Positions 7,884-17,130 are shown, counted from the first letter of the stretch. The stretch: 64,000 nucleotides of DNA from Nocardia aurantia (GCF_009604425.1 NZ_WEGI01000007.1:186001-250000), one strand, 5' to 3'. The notes: generated by a model not told the origin, from the sequence alone. A program made the numbers and translations.

Positions 7884-8870
7884 TCAGACCCGGGTGACGG
7901 TGAGGCGGCTCACGTCGTCGAGGGCTGCGGCGATCGCGCGCGGCAGTTCGAGGGTTTCCGCGGCGAGGATCCCGGTCAGCTGAGCGATGTCGCGGGCGCC
8001 GACGATCATGCTGGCGACGGCGGGCCGGTCCCGGATCCACGCGAGCGCGACGGCCAGTGGTGAGGTGCCCAGGCCGTCGGCGGCGGTGACGAGGGCGTCG
8101 ACGACGCGGGTGGCGTTCTCGTCGAGGCGGTCGGTGATCTCGGCGGCGGTGGCCTCGTCGGCGCCGCGGGAGTCCGCGGGGACCCCGTCGCGGTATTTGC
8201 CGGTGAGGATGCCGCCGGCCAGCGGGCTGGCGGCGATCAGCCCGACCCCGTGGTGCGTGGCGGCGGGGACGATGTCGCGTTCGGGGCCGCGCGCGAGCAG
8301 CGAGTAGGGGGTCTGGGCGGCGGTGATGGGGGCGACGGCGGCGAGGGTGGCCAACTGCCAGGCGGTGAAGCCGCGTACCCCGGCGTAGCGGACCCGGCCG
8401 GAGCGGACGGCGAATTCGACGGTGGCGGCGATCTCCTCGAGCGGGGTGTACGGATCCCAGGCGGCGACGCTCCAGATGTCGAGGTAGTCGGTGCCGAGGG
8501 CGGTGAGGGTGTGGTCGAGTTGCCGCATGAGGGTGCGCCGGGACGCGTCGACGGTCCACGGGATCCAGCTGCTGTCGGTGACCGGCACGCCGTCGGGGTC
8601 GGTGGCTGGCGGGACGGGGACCAGGCCGGCGCAGCCGCTGAGGACCAGTTCGTCGCGGGCGACGATCTGGCCCATGAGGTCGCCGAGGATGCGCTGTGCG
8701 GCGCCGCCGTGGTAGGCCGGTGAGGTGTCGACGAGGGTGCCGCCGGCCTCGACGAAGGCGACCAGCTGCACGGCCGCGGCGTCGGCGGCGGTCTCCTTGC
8801 CCCATGTGTGCGTGGCCAGACCGATCCGCGACACCCGCAGCCCGCTGCGCCCCACCGCCCGCTGCTCCAT
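7884..8870 (-). CDS. Aldo/keto reductase family protein lacking part of the catalytic tetrad
   Basis: A TIM-barrel aldo/keto reductase of 328 residues, predicted cytoplasmic and NADPH-linked. It begins MEQRAVGRSGLRVSRIG, the usual first strand of this family, which fixes the start. The tetrad Asp and Tyr are present (D48, Y53 in VDTSPAY). The Lys expected near residue 78 (LVLSGCAG) and the His expected at 136 (DIWSVAAWD instead of the usual DLYQVHxWD) are not. C-terminal cofactor-binding features remain (IVGARDIAQL). It may bind nucleotide without being a classical reductase. It lies between hmuT (32 bp) and the mshC cluster, and its 3' end must contain the hmuT promoter. Confidence 0.85.
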   Translation of the reverse strand: MEQRAVGRSGLRVSRIGLATHTWGKETAADAAAVQLVAFVEAGGTLVDTSPAYHGGAAQRILGDLMGQIVARDELVLSGCAGLVPVPPATDPDGVPVTDSSWIPWTVDASRRTLMRQLDHTLTALGTDYLDIWSVAAWDPYTPLEEIAATVEFAVRSGRVRYAGVRGFTAWQLATLAAVAPITAAQTPYSLLARGPERDIVPAATHHGVGLIAASPLAGGILTGKYRDGVPADSRGADEATAAEITDRLDENATRVVDALVTAADGLGTSPLAVALAWIRDRPAVASMIVGARDIAQLTGILAAETLELPRAIAAALDDVSRLTVTRV

Positions 8871-9338
8871 CACAACGCCCGCACTTCCGTCACGTACCGA
8901 AGCGTAAAGCGTGTGCGGCGTTTCACCGCTCGGCGACACCGCCCGGACCGGGCGCATCGGTACCGGCGGCAGAGCGCGGGCACCGGGCCGGCCCGGGCAA
9001 ACGAAACCGGCGGTAGAGCGCGCGGGCCCTGGACGGTCCAGGCACACGGAGCCGGCCGCCCGAGCACCGGGGCGACAGCCGCGACGGGTGCGACCCCGCA
9101 TGCGCCGGAAGTTTTTGTGGCGCAACCGTTCCCGATCATTCGGCATCGACCACCCGGTGTGCCCGGCATGGGCCCGGTCACCCTCACGGCGCGGGGCGCG
9201 GTCCCGAACCGCTCGACGGGGCAGCCCGGTTCGCCTTGTGCACGCGTCAGTGCCGTTGGCCTGGTGTGGGATTGCCGTTCACCGTGGGGTGAATCGGCGA
9301 CGGTGGTGAACCTCCGGTGATCGCCTAGGCTGGGCGGC
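8871..9338. other. Divergent intergenic region between the aldo/keto reductase and the mshC cluster
   Basis: This 468-bp, very GC-rich region must hold the promoters of both flanking genes. It contains a short repeated segment (CCGGCGGCAGAGCGCG near 8960 and a close copy near 9010). Open frames across it have no family resemblance. No defined regulatory element could be assigned. Confidence 0.5.
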
Positions 9339-10097
9339 ATGACTGTGATCCTGCTGCGGCACGGGGTGTCGACGTCCAACGTCGCCGGCACGCTGGCCGG
9401 CCGCAGCCCCGGCGTCGATCTGACCGAGCGTGGTCGCGATCAGGCGCAGGCGGTCGCCGACCGGCTGGCGGCGCTGCCGATCGAGCACATCGTGCATTCA
9501 CCGTTGCAGCGCTGCGTGCAGACGGTGGCGCCGCTGGCGGGCAAACTCGGTCTGGAGGCGGAGCCCGAGGAGCGGTTGCTGGAGGTCGACTACGGGCAGT
9601 GGTCCGGGCGGCCGATCCGGGAGTTGCTGAGTGAGCCGTTGTGGCGGGTGGTGCAGCAGCACGCGTCGGGGGCGGTGTTCCCGGGCGGGGAGGGCCTGGC
9701 GGCGGTGCAGTTCCGGTCGGTGGCCGCGGTGCGGGAACTGGATCGCCGATTCGCCGGCGAGGCCGGTCGGGACGTGTTGTGGGTGGCGTGCACGCACGGT
9801 GACGTGATCAAGTCGATCCTCGCGGACGCGTTCGCGGTCCATCTGGACGGTTTTCAGCGGTTCGCGGTGGAGCCGGCGTCGATCAGCGTGGTCCGTTACG
9901 CCCCGACCGGGCCGTCGGTCTGGCGGGTAAACGACACCGGCACCGATCTGTCCGCACTGGCGGCAAAACCGGAGCAACATTCGGGTCAGGCGGCCGCACC
10001 GATTCCCGGCGGCGAAATCCCCACCGGTGACGCCGCGAGCGAATCCGGTCCTGATACGGATAATGGGAATGCGGATCGCCCCGATTCTCCTTCATAG
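9339..10097 (+). CDS. MSMEG_4193-family phosphoglycerate-mutase-like phosphatase
   Basis: A histidine phosphatase superfamily protein of 252 residues. The catalytic RHG is at residues 7-9 (H8 is the phospho-acceptor), SPLQRCVQT gives the phosphate-binding arginine, and the second histidine is in CTHGD (H153). It is the first gene of the conserved actinobacterial series that continues with DUF3090, SCO1664-type and mshC. Its substrate is unknown. The last ~50 residues are an acidic, Gly/Pro-rich tail. The ATG has no strong ribosome site; GCCTAGGCT lies just upstream. Confidence 0.88.
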   Translation: MTVILLRHGVSTSNVAGTLAGRSPGVDLTERGRDQAQAVADRLAALPIEHIVHSPLQRCVQTVAPLAGKLGLEAEPEERLLEVDYGQWSGRPIRELLSEPLWRVVQQHASGAVFPGGEGLAAVQFRSVAAVRELDRRFAGEAGRDVLWVACTHGDVIKSILADAFAVHLDGFQRFAVEPASISVVRYAPTGPSVWRVNDTGTDLSALAAKPEQHSGQAAAPIPGGEIPTGDAASESGPDTDNGNADRPDSPS

Positions 10098-10144
10098 GAC
10101 GTCTCGAGTTGTGGACGTAGTGCAGTCGGTTTCAGGAGGTGCAG

Positions 10145-10732
10145 ATGTCCCGAGCAATCCATGTGTTTCGCACCCCCGATCGTTTCGTCGCCGGAACAGT
10201 CGGTGAGCCTGGCGATCGTTCGTTCTACCTACAGGCCGTGCAGGAGCCGCGGGTGGTGAGTGTGCTGCTGGAGAAGCAGCAGGTGAAGGTGCTCGCGGAC
10301 CGGATGGGCCTGCTCCTGGACGAGGTCGCGCGCAGGTTCGGCGCGGAGGTTCCGCCGCAGGCCGACGATGTCGGCGACACCGCACCGCTGCAGATGCCGA
10401 TCGACGCGGAGTTCCGGGTCGGCACGATGGGCCTGGGCTGGGACGCCGACGCCGGCGCGGTCGTGGTGGAGTTGCTGGCGATCACCGAGACCGAGGTCGA
10501 CGAGTCGGTGGTCCTCGACGACACCGAGGAGGGCCCGGACGCGGTGCGGGTGTTCCTGACCCCGATCCAGGCGCGGGAGTTCGCGTTGCGGTCGACGCGG
10601 GTGATCGCGGCGGGCCGGCCACCGTGCCCGTTGTGCGGGGAGCCGCTGTCGACGAAGGGCCACATGTGCGTCCGCACCAACGGCTACAAGCGCGGTGACA
10701 TCTTCGGCGCCACCGACCTCGAGGAAGAATGA
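10145..10732 (+). CDS. DUF3090 family protein (SCO1665-type)
   Basis: A 195-residue conserved actinobacterial protein of unknown function. The start is set by AGGAGG at 10134-10139, five bases before the ATG; a GTG two codons upstream would overlap that site. It begins SRAIHVFRTPDRFVAGTVG and ends with a zinc-ribbon-like motif, CPLCGEPL then KGHMC, typical of the family. It sits between the phosphatase and the SCO1664-type kinase-like gene. The conserved neighbourhood suggests the three proteins act together, possibly in a modification or turnover pathway linked to mycothiol, but that is inference. Confidence 0.9.
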   Translation: MSRAIHVFRTPDRFVAGTVGEPGDRSFYLQAVQEPRVVSVLLEKQQVKVLADRMGLLLDEVARRFGAEVPPQADDVGDTAPLQMPIDAEFRVGTMGLGWDADAGAVVVELLAITETEVDESVVLDDTEEGPDAVRVFLTPIQAREFALRSTRVIAAGRPPCPLCGEPLSTKGHMCVRTNGYKRGDIFGATDLEEE

Positions 10733-10742
10733 CCCGACGATC

Positions 10743-11624
10743 ATGAACGCAGTCACGGCCACTACCGGTGACAGGGCCGCCGATCCCTTCTACACCGGAG
10801 ATCTGTCCGTGCTCGGTCAGGTCTCCACCGCGAGCAATCTGACGCTGGTGTGCGAGATCACCGTCGACGGGGTGGTGCGCGACCGCCGGTCCCGGCCGCG
10901 GGTGTATCGCGCGACGGCGGGCGAGTCGACGGCGCGGGTGGTGTACAAGCCGGTGCGCGGCGAGCGCCCGTTGTGGGATTTCCCGGACGGCACCCTGGCC
11001 GGGCGGGAGGTGGCGTCGTATCTGGTGTCGCAGGCGCTGGGCTGGCCGGTGATCCCGGAGACGATCCTGCGCGACGGCCCGTACGGACCGGGCATGGTGC
11101 AGCGCTGGGTCGACTCCCCGGACACCGTCGCCGGGGCGGGCGATCCGCGGCCGGATCTGGTGGATCTGGTGCCGGCCGGGGCGATACCGGACGGGTTCCT
11201 GGAGGTGCTGCGCGCGGTGGACGGCACGGGCGCGGAGGTGTCGCTGGTCCACGCCGACGATCCGCGACTGCACCGGATGGCGGTGCTGGACGTGCTGATC
11301 AACAACGCCGACCGCAAGGGCGGGCACGCGCTGGAGAGCACCGACGGGCACGTGTACGGCGTCGATCACGGTATCTGCCTGCACGCGGAGCCGAAGCTGC
11401 GCACGGTGCTGTGGGGCTGGGCCGGTTCGCCGGTCGACGCCGGTCTGCTCGAGGATGTCGCCGCACTGGTGCCGGAGCTGTCGGGTGCGGTGGGTGATGC
11501 GCTGGCCGAGCACATCACCGATGTGGAGATCGAGGCTCTGACCGCGCGTGCGCGCCGGTTGCTGGCCGATCCGGTGATGCCGTTGCCGCGGTCGTCGCGG
11601 CCGATCCCCTGGCCGGCGTTCTGA
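10743..11624 (+). CDS. SCO1664 family protein (PI3/4-kinase-like fold)
   Basis: A 293-residue conserved protein related to phosphatidylinositol kinase-like folds. Landmarks include VVYKPVRGERPLWDFPDGTL (a lysine-bearing loop), VLDVLINNADRKGGH (catalytic-loop-like with an Asn/Asp pair) and VYGVDHGICLH (DHG in place of DFG). These fit an ATP-dependent kinase or AMPylase-like enzyme. It starts 10 bp after DUF3090 and precedes mshC. A decayed copy of its central segment lies at 20770-20832. Confidence 0.88.
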   Translation: MNAVTATTGDRAADPFYTGDLSVLGQVSTASNLTLVCEITVDGVVRDRRSRPRVYRATAGESTARVVYKPVRGERPLWDFPDGTLAGREVASYLVSQALGWPVIPETILRDGPYGPGMVQRWVDSPDTVAGAGDPRPDLVDLVPAGAIPDGFLEVLRAVDGTGAEVSLVHADDPRLHRMAVLDVLINNADRKGGHALESTDGHVYGVDHGICLHAEPKLRTVLWGWAGSPVDAGLLEDVAALVPELSGAVGDALAEHITDVEIEALTARARRLLADPVMPLPRSSRPIPWPAF

Positions 11625-11797
11625 GCGGTGCCGGCCGCCACGCCACGCCACGGCGATCGCACCGCTGGGATTGCAAGGGTTGACATTTGCGGGGGACGCC
11701 GTCGGCGCAGGTCGTACCCGGTGGTGCGGCGGATCGGGGGCGGGGTTGTCGCGGGGGCGGCGGTAACGGGCGCCGATCACACCTTTACCCTCGATTC

Positions 11798-13036
11798 ATG
11801 CAGTCCTGGTCCGAAATCGCTGTCCCGACCGTCCCCGGATCCGGACCGCCGTTGCGGTTGTTCGACACCGCCGACCGGCAGGTGCGCCCGGTGACCCCGG
11901 GGGCGACCGCCGGCATGTACGTGTGCGGCATCACGCCGTACGACGCCACCCACCTCGGGCACGCCGCCACCTATCTCGCCTTCGATCTGGTCAACCGGGT
12001 GCTGCGCGACGGCGGGCACCGCGTGCACTACGTGCAGAACGTCACCGATGTCGACGATCCGCTGTTCGAGCGCGCCGCCCGCGACGGGGTGGACTGGCGT
12101 GATCTGGGCGCCACGGAGGTGGAGTTGTTCCGGGAGGACATGTCGGCGTTGCGGGTGCTGCCGCCGGCGGACTACATCGGCGCGGTCGAATCCGTCGGCG
12201 AGGTGGTCGAACTGGTCGACAAGCTGCTGGCCGGCGGCGCGGCGTACGTGGTCGACGACGCCCGGTATCCGGACGTGTACTTCCGGCACGACGCCACCGA
12301 GCAGTTCGGGTACGAGTCGGGGTACGACCGGGCCACGATGGAGAAGTTGTTCGCCGAGCGCGGTGGCGATCCGGACCGGCCGGGGAAGCGGGACCGGCTG
12401 GACGCGTTGCTGTGGCGGGCCGCGCGCCCGGACGAGCCGTCGTGGCCGGCGCCGTTCGGGGCGGGCCGGCCGGGCTGGCACATCGAGTGCGCGGCGATCG
12501 CGCTGAACCGGATCGGGCCCGAGTTCGACATCCAGGGCGGTGGTTCGGATCTGATCTTCCCGCATCACGAGTTCTCCGCGGCACACGCGGAGGCGCTGGT
12601 GGCGCATCGCCGGTTCGCCCGGCACTATGTGCACGCCGGGCTGATCGGCCTGGCGGGGGAGAAGATGTCGAAGTCGCGCGGCAATCTGGTGTTCGTGTCG
12701 CGGTTGCGGCGCGGGGGCACCGATCCGTCGGCAATCCGGCTGGGGTTGTTCGCCGGACACTACCGGCAGGACCGGGAGTGGACCGACAGTGTCCTCGACG
12801 ACGCCCTGGCGCGGCTGGACCGGTGGCGGCAGGCGGTCGCGCTGTCGTCGGCGCCGGCCGCCGAGGACACGGTGGCAAGGTTGCGGCAGCATCTGGCCGA
12901 CGACCTGGACACCCCGAAAGCCCTTGCGGCCGTGGATGCCTGGGTCCGGCAGGCACTGGCCTACGGCGGCCCGGACGTGTCGGCCCCGGCCCTGATCGCG
13001 GACGCGGTGGACGCGCTGCTGGGCATCCGGTTGTAG
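11798..13036 (+). CDS. mshC: L-cysteine:1D-myo-inositol 2-amino-2-deoxy-alpha-D-glucopyranoside ligase MshC
   Basis: Catalyses the ATP-dependent joining of cysteine to GlcN-Ins in mycothiol biosynthesis. It is a class I aminoacyl-tRNA-synthetase-like enzyme of 412 residues. Zinc/cysteine-binding C43 is in MYVCGITPYD, the HIGH equivalent is THLGHA, WHIECAAIA and FPHHE carry further zinc ligands, and the KMSKS loop is intact (K289). TPYDATHLGHA separates MshC from cysteinyl-tRNA synthetase, as does the absence of an anticodon domain. The start follows a TACCCT -10-like hexamer (11786-11791) by six bases, so the mRNA may be leaderless. A decayed segment of this gene lies at 20721-20769. Confidence 0.95.
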   Translation: MQSWSEIAVPTVPGSGPPLRLFDTADRQVRPVTPGATAGMYVCGITPYDATHLGHAATYLAFDLVNRVLRDGGHRVHYVQNVTDVDDPLFERAARDGVDWRDLGATEVELFREDMSALRVLPPADYIGAVESVGEVVELVDKLLAGGAAYVVDDARYPDVYFRHDATEQFGYESGYDRATMEKLFAERGGDPDRPGKRDRLDALLWRAARPDEPSWPAPFGAGRPGWHIECAAIALNRIGPEFDIQGGGSDLIFPHHEFSAAHAEALVAHRRFARHYVHAGLIGLAGEKMSKSRGNLVFVSRLRRGGTDPSAIRLGLFAGHYRQDREWTDSVLDDALARLDRWRQAVALSSAPAAEDTVARLRQHLADDLDTPKALAAVDAWVRQALAYGGPDVSAPALIADAVDALLGIRL

Positions 13037-13185
13037 GTGACGCCCCGGTCCCGCCCGAACATGGTGCGGGACAGTGGTTTCCGTGGCTTGATCGCGCGCC
13101 GGTACGCCCGGTGCGCGGTGGGTCGCGGTCGGCCCGGTTGCGCGGGCCGGCCGGGGTAGCCGGATGCGCGGGGACGGTGCGGGAG

Positions 13186-13758
13186 TCAGGCCGCGGCGGC
13201 GGCGTGGGCGTAGTTGTCGTGGATCATGGGCCAGCCGCCGGGGGAGGCGACGGAGTCACGCATGGTTTCCCAGCCGTCGCCGTGGCGGTCGAGTCCGGAG
13301 TGCACGAGGGTGACGGTGGTGTGGCCGTCGTCGACGGGGGTGAAGGTGACGTCGACGCGGCTGGTGAGGGCCTGGTCGGGCTGGTACTGCCAGGTCAGGG
13401 AGATGTCCCAGCTGAAGGCGAAGCGGGCGGGCCGGTCCCAGAGCAGGACCCGGCCCCAGGGGCATTCGGTGCCGTCCTCCTCGCGGCCGTAGAGCCGCCC
13501 GCCGGCGCGGGGTTCGACGACGACCTCGGCCAGTGGCCCGGCGCCGATGTGGTGGCCGCGCGGCCACCAGGTGTCCATGCCGGTGGTGAACACGTCGAAG
13601 GCGGTGGCCGCGTCCGCGTCGACGGTGAGTTCGACGCGCACGGCGGTGCCGTCGGATCCGGCGGTGCCGTCCGGTGCGGTGGTGCCGCCGGATCCGGCGG
13701 GGACGGTGCTGCCATCGGATCCGGCGGCGCGGGCGGGGTCGGCGGTGTGCTGGGTCAT
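13186..13758 (-). CDS. SRPBCC (AHSA1-like) domain protein
   Basis: A 190-residue protein with an activator of Hsp90 ATPase homolog-like / START-type domain from about residue 40. Signs are FDVFTTGMDTWWP, VVEPRAGGRLYGR, ATP-independent hydrophobic-cavity strands with FAFSWDISLTW, and TLVHSGLDRHGDGW near the end. The first ~38 residues are a Gly/Ser/Asp/Thr repeat tract (GSDGS, GSGGT, GSDGT) built on repeats of GGATCCGGCGG. Its ATG overlaps the stop of the ArsR-type gene (ATGA). ArsR-SRPBCC pairs are common in actinobacteria and usually respond to a small hydrophobic ligand that is not known here. Confidence 0.88.
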   Translation of the reverse strand: MTQHTADPARAAGSDGSTVPAGSGGTTAPDGTAGSDGTAVRVELTVDADAATAFDVFTTGMDTWWPRGHHIGAGPLAEVVVEPRAGGRLYGREEDGTECPWGRVLLWDRPARFAFSWDISLTWQYQPDQALTSRVDVTFTPVDDGHTTVTLVHSGLDRHGDGWETMRDSVASPGGWPMIHDNYAHAAAAA

Positions 13759-14099
13759 GGTTGCTCCTGTTCGGTTTCCGGTGTGCCGGTACGGGTCTGC
13801 CGGTGCACCTGGTCGCGGTAGGCCGACATGGCGGTCGACCAGAAGTGGGTGAAATACGCGCGCAGCGCGTCGATGCCGCGCGGGTCGAGCCGGTAGACGC
13901 GGCGGGTGCCGACGGCGGTGCAGGTCACCAGCCCGGCCTTCTCCAGGACCTTGAGGTGTTGCGAGACCGCGGGCCTGCTGACGGGCAGTTCCGCGGCCAG
14001 TTCCCCGACCGCGCACGGTCCCCGGCCCAGGCGTTCGAAGATCGCGCGCCGGGTCGGGTCGCCGAGCGCGTCGAGCGCCTCGCTTTGGTAAGTCCCCAC
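13755..14099 (-). CDS. ArsR-type winged-helix transcriptional regulator
   Basis: A 114-residue DNA-binding repressor: ALGDPTRRAIFERLG, then the recognition helix LPVSRPAVSQHLKVLEKAGLV and the wing GTRRVYRL. No metal-binding cysteine pair is present, so it is not an arsenic sensor. It is probably autoregulatory, because a perfect palindrome lies four bases upstream of the GTG start and contains a -10-like TACACT. The transcript would then be leaderless. It is coupled to the SRPBCC gene. Confidence 0.9.
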   Translation of the reverse strand: MGTYQSEALDALGDPTRRAIFERLGRGPCAVGELAAELPVSRPAVSQHLKVLEKAGLVTCTAVGTRRVYRLDPRGIDALRAYFTHFWSTAMSAYRDQVHRQTRTGTPETEQEQP

Positions 14100-14103
14100 G
14101 AAC

Positions 14104-14121
14104 CGTAAGTGTAGACTTACG
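14104..14121. promoter_or_regulatory. Palindromic operator with embedded -10 for the ArsR gene
   Basis: CGTAAGT-GTAG-ACTTACG is a perfect 7-bp inverted repeat with a 4-bp centre. On the minus strand TACACT spans 14113-14108, eight bases before the GTG at 14099. Repressor binding would cover the -10 region, so negative autoregulation is the simplest reading. Confidence 0.65.
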
Positions 14122-14271
14122 TAGCGGGCTGGGGAAGAGGAAACGCCCAGGATCGACTTCGTGTATTACCGGGTACATCGGGTGCGGAGTACCAGCCGCA
14201 GTGGAACCGCCGGCGGCCGGACGCGAAACGGCCGCGCGGCCGGGCGGAGCGCGCGGCCGGGCCGAGTACGT

Positions 14272-16233
14272 TCAGCTGTCGACGTGCACGTGGGGCCGTT
14301 CGGTGATGTCGGGGACCGCGCGGCGCAGGATCTCCCGGGTCACCGGCGCGACCTCGCCCTCGCCGACGAACAGGAATTTCAGCAGGTTCGCCAGCGGATT
14401 GCCTTCGGTCCATTCGAAATACACGTGCGGGATGAGGCCGGTGCGGTCGCGGATGGCCAGCAGGATCGCCGCGATCGAGTTCGGGATCGCCGCCGCCTCC
14501 ACCGACAGGATCTTGTAGCAGTCCAGTTCGACCGCGGTCACGTGCAGATCGGTGGAGAACTCCGACGCGTCCTTCACCACCACCTCGAGGAACAGGATCG
14601 GTTCCTTGGCGGGAATGTGGGACTCCAGCCGCTGCGCGGCCTCCTTCTCCCGGTACTGCTCCGGCCGGCGCTGTTCCTCCAGATCGTGGGTGACGATGCG
14701 GATCGCGCCGTGCGCGGCGATCTTGTCGATCGCGTACGCGGCCTTGTCGTCGAAAGTCACCTCGATCGCCCGCAGCTCGAACGCGCGCCGCACCCGCGAC
14801 ACCAGCGACACCGCGATGATCGCGAGGATGAACAGCGACGCCAGCTGCACACCCTCGGGCCGTTCGAAGATGTTCAGGATCGTCGTGTACACGAACACCG
14901 CCGACACCAGCCCGAACCCGGCCACCCGCAGCCGCTGCCGTTTCCGCGCCGCCGACAACGTCACCGCGACCGCCGCGGAGGTGATCAGCACCAGCACCCC
15001 GGTCGCGTAGGCGCCGCCCTGCGCGTCCACGTCGGCCCGGAAATACCAGGTGATCCCGAACGCGATCACCGCGAACACCAGCACCAGCGGCCGGGTGGTG
15101 CGCGCCCATTCCGGCGCCATCCCGTACCGGGGCAGATACCGCGGCACCAGATTCAGCAGTCCCGCCATCGCCGACGCGCCCGCGAACCACAGGATCGCGA
15201 TCGTCGACACGTCGTACACGGTGCCGAACCCGTCCCCGAGATACCGGTGCGCCAGATACGCCAGCGCCCGCCCGTTGGCCTGCCCGCCGGTGTCGAATTC
15301 CTGCTCCGGGATGAGCACCACGGTGATGAAGCTGGTGATCAGCAGGAACACGCTCATGATGACCGCGGCGGTGGTCAACAGCCTGCGGGTGCCGGCGATC
15401 CGGGTGACCGGGTCGGCCTCGGATTCGCCGGGGGCGCTGCGGATCTGCGGCATCACCGCCACCCCGGTCTCGAATCCGGACAGGCCCAGCGCCAGTTTCG
15501 GGAACACCAGCAGCGACACCCCGATCATCGCGAACACGCTGCCGTGCTGCGTGGTCATCGCATGCCCCCAGTCGACCACCAGATGCGAGGCGGTGCACAC
15601 CTGCCACACCCCGACCACCGCGACCACGGTGTTCAACGCCAGATACGCGCCGACCAGCACCACCGCGACCCCGATCGCCTCCGCGAACCCCTTCAGGAAG
15701 ATCGCCGCCAGCAACGCCAGCAACACCAGGGTGATCAATACGGTGTGGCCGTGCAACGCCGCCGGCACGAACGGGTTCTCCACGATGTGCGCGGCGCCGT
15801 CCGCGGCCGACAGTGTCATCGTGATCACGAAATCGGTGGCCGCGAAACCGAGCAGCACCAGAATGAACAACTTCCCGGTCCACCGGCCGAGGATGTCGGC
15901 GAACATCGCCAGCGACCCGCCGCCGTGCGGACTCTCCCCGGCCACCCGCCGATACACCGGCAACGCGCCCAGCAGCGTCAACGCCACCAGCACCAGCGTC
16001 GCCAGCGGCGACAGCACCCCCGCGGCCAGCGCCGCGATCCCCGGCTGATAGCCGAGGGTGGAGAAATAGTCGACACCGGTCAGGCACATCACCTGCCACC
16101 ACGACCGCTGATGCGGCGAATGCCCGGTCTTCACCATCGGGCCCGGATGCGGCGAGTAGCGATCGTCGTCGGCGCCCTCCAGCAACCACTCCGTGAAACC
16201 GGAGCGCTGACGCCGTTCGGCGGTCGTGGTCAC
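14272..16233 (-). CDS. APC superfamily permease (KimA/amino-acid-permease-like)
   Basis: A 653-residue integral membrane transporter with about 12 transmembrane segments in residues ~45-480 and a ~170-residue cytoplasmic C-terminal domain. Motifs include GVDYFSTLGYQPGIA (helix 1 break), SPHGGGSLAM, GFAATDFVITMTLSAADGA and GLSGFETGVAVMP. Size, SPHGxGS motif and soluble tail resemble the KimA/YdaO potassium importers and related amino-acid permeases; I cannot choose between them. I start at GTG 16233 because AAGGGGG lies upstream; a longer frame exists. It faces the two-component system across 233 bp, a layout that often means shared control. Confidence 0.8.
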   Translation of the reverse strand: MTTTAERRQRSGFTEWLLEGADDDRYSPHPGPMVKTGHSPHQRSWWQVMCLTGVDYFSTLGYQPGIAALAAGVLSPLATLVLVALTLLGALPVYRRVAGESPHGGGSLAMFADILGRWTGKLFILVLLGFAATDFVITMTLSAADGAAHIVENPFVPAALHGHTVLITLVLLALLAAIFLKGFAEAIGVAVVLVGAYLALNTVVAVVGVWQVCTASHLVVDWGHAMTTQHGSVFAMIGVSLLVFPKLALGLSGFETGVAVMPQIRSAPGESEADPVTRIAGTRRLLTTAAVIMSVFLLITSFITVVLIPEQEFDTGGQANGRALAYLAHRYLGDGFGTVYDVSTIAILWFAGASAMAGLLNLVPRYLPRYGMAPEWARTTRPLVLVFAVIAFGITWYFRADVDAQGGAYATGVLVLITSAAVAVTLSAARKRQRLRVAGFGLVSAVFVYTTILNIFERPEGVQLASLFILAIIAVSLVSRVRRAFELRAIEVTFDDKAAYAIDKIAAHGAIRIVTHDLEEQRRPEQYREKEAAQRLESHIPAKEPILFLEVVVKDASEFSTDLHVTAVELDCYKILSVEAAAIPNSIAAILLAIRDRTGLIPHVYFEWTEGNPLANLLKFLFVGEGEVAPVTREILRRAVPDITERPHVHVDS

Positions 16234-16466
16234 GTGCTCAATCCCCCTTCGGGGCCGAAGATCCGGCGCCACCGGCGAGTCGGTGGCCCGCGGTCAATGT
16301 AGCGCCCCCGCACCGACACCGGTTTCACGGCATATCGACACAAAACCGCCTGATCCTGACGTTTCACCCCCGCGCGGCCCGTCCCGCCCCAAAGATTCCT
16401 GACGGTTTCTTGACACCCCGGCACCCCCCGGATCGGGCGAACACGTCATTGCTGGACAATCACCCG
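16234..16466. promoter_or_regulatory. Divergent control region between the APC permease and the response regulator
   Basis: It contains two copies of a CCTGACG(G)TTTC element at 16355-16365 and 16398-16409, 43 bp apart in the same orientation. OmpR-type response regulators often bind direct repeats upstream of their own and neighbouring genes. No certain promoter could be placed; TTGACA occurs at 16410-16415. Confidence 0.35.
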
Positions 16467-17126
16467 GTGCGGTTGGCAGTGGTGGAGGACGACGACGGTG
16501 TGGGCGATGCTCTGGTGGAGGCCCTCTCCGCGCGCGGACACCACGCCGACCGGATGCGCCGCGGCGCGGACCTGCTCACCTCCCATCGCGGCTACGACGC
16601 GGTGATCCTCGACCTCGGCCTGCCCGACGCCGACGGCCAGCAGGTGCTGCGCCGGCTGCGTGAGGTCAGCGACATCCCCGTCCTGGTGCTCACCGCCCGC
16701 AGCGACGAACGGTCCATCGTCCGCGGCCTGCGCGGCGGCGCCGACGACTACCTGGTCAAACCCCCGCGCATCGCCGAACTGCTCGCCCGCTTGGACACCG
16801 TGACCCGCCGCGCCGCCGCCGCGACCCAGCCACCCCCGCGGATCGTCGCCACCGGCGACGTCCGCGTCGACCTCGCCGCCCGCCGCGTCGAGGTCGCCGG
16901 CGTCCCGATCGCGTTGACCGCCAAGGAATTCGACATCGTCGCCGCCCTGGTCGAACGGCCCGGCGCCGCGGTCAGCCGTCAGCGACTGATGGACCGCATC
17001 TGGGGCGACGCGTTCGTCGCCGTGTCCCGCAGCCTCGACGTCCACATGACCGGCCTGCGCCACAAACTCGACCGCCCCGGCCTGATCACCACCATCCGCG
17101 GCTACGGCTACCGCTGGGGACAGTGA
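16467..17126 (+). CDS. OmpR/PhoB-family response regulator
   Basis: A 219-residue two-component regulator. The receiver has the acidic pair VEDDD, the phospho-acceptor D49 in ILDLGLP, LTARS (Thr switch) and DDYLVKPP (Lys). The C-terminal winged helix is typical (LTAKEFDIVAALVERPG, SRSLDVHMTGLRHKL, TTIRGYGYRW). I start at GTG 16467 because it opens directly on the receiver strand; a TTG at 16410 would add 19 residues. Four bases separate it from the kinase gene, so they form one unit. Confidence 0.93.
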   Translation: MRLAVVEDDDGVGDALVEALSARGHHADRMRRGADLLTSHRGYDAVILDLGLPDADGQQVLRRLREVSDIPVLVLTARSDERSIVRGLRGGADDYLVKPPRIAELLARLDTVTRRAAAATQPPPRIVATGDVRVDLAARRVEVAGVPIALTAKEFDIVAALVERPGAAVSRQRLMDRIWGDAFVAVSRSLDVHMTGLRHKLDRPGLITTIRGYGYRWGQ

Positions 17127-17130
17127 CCGG

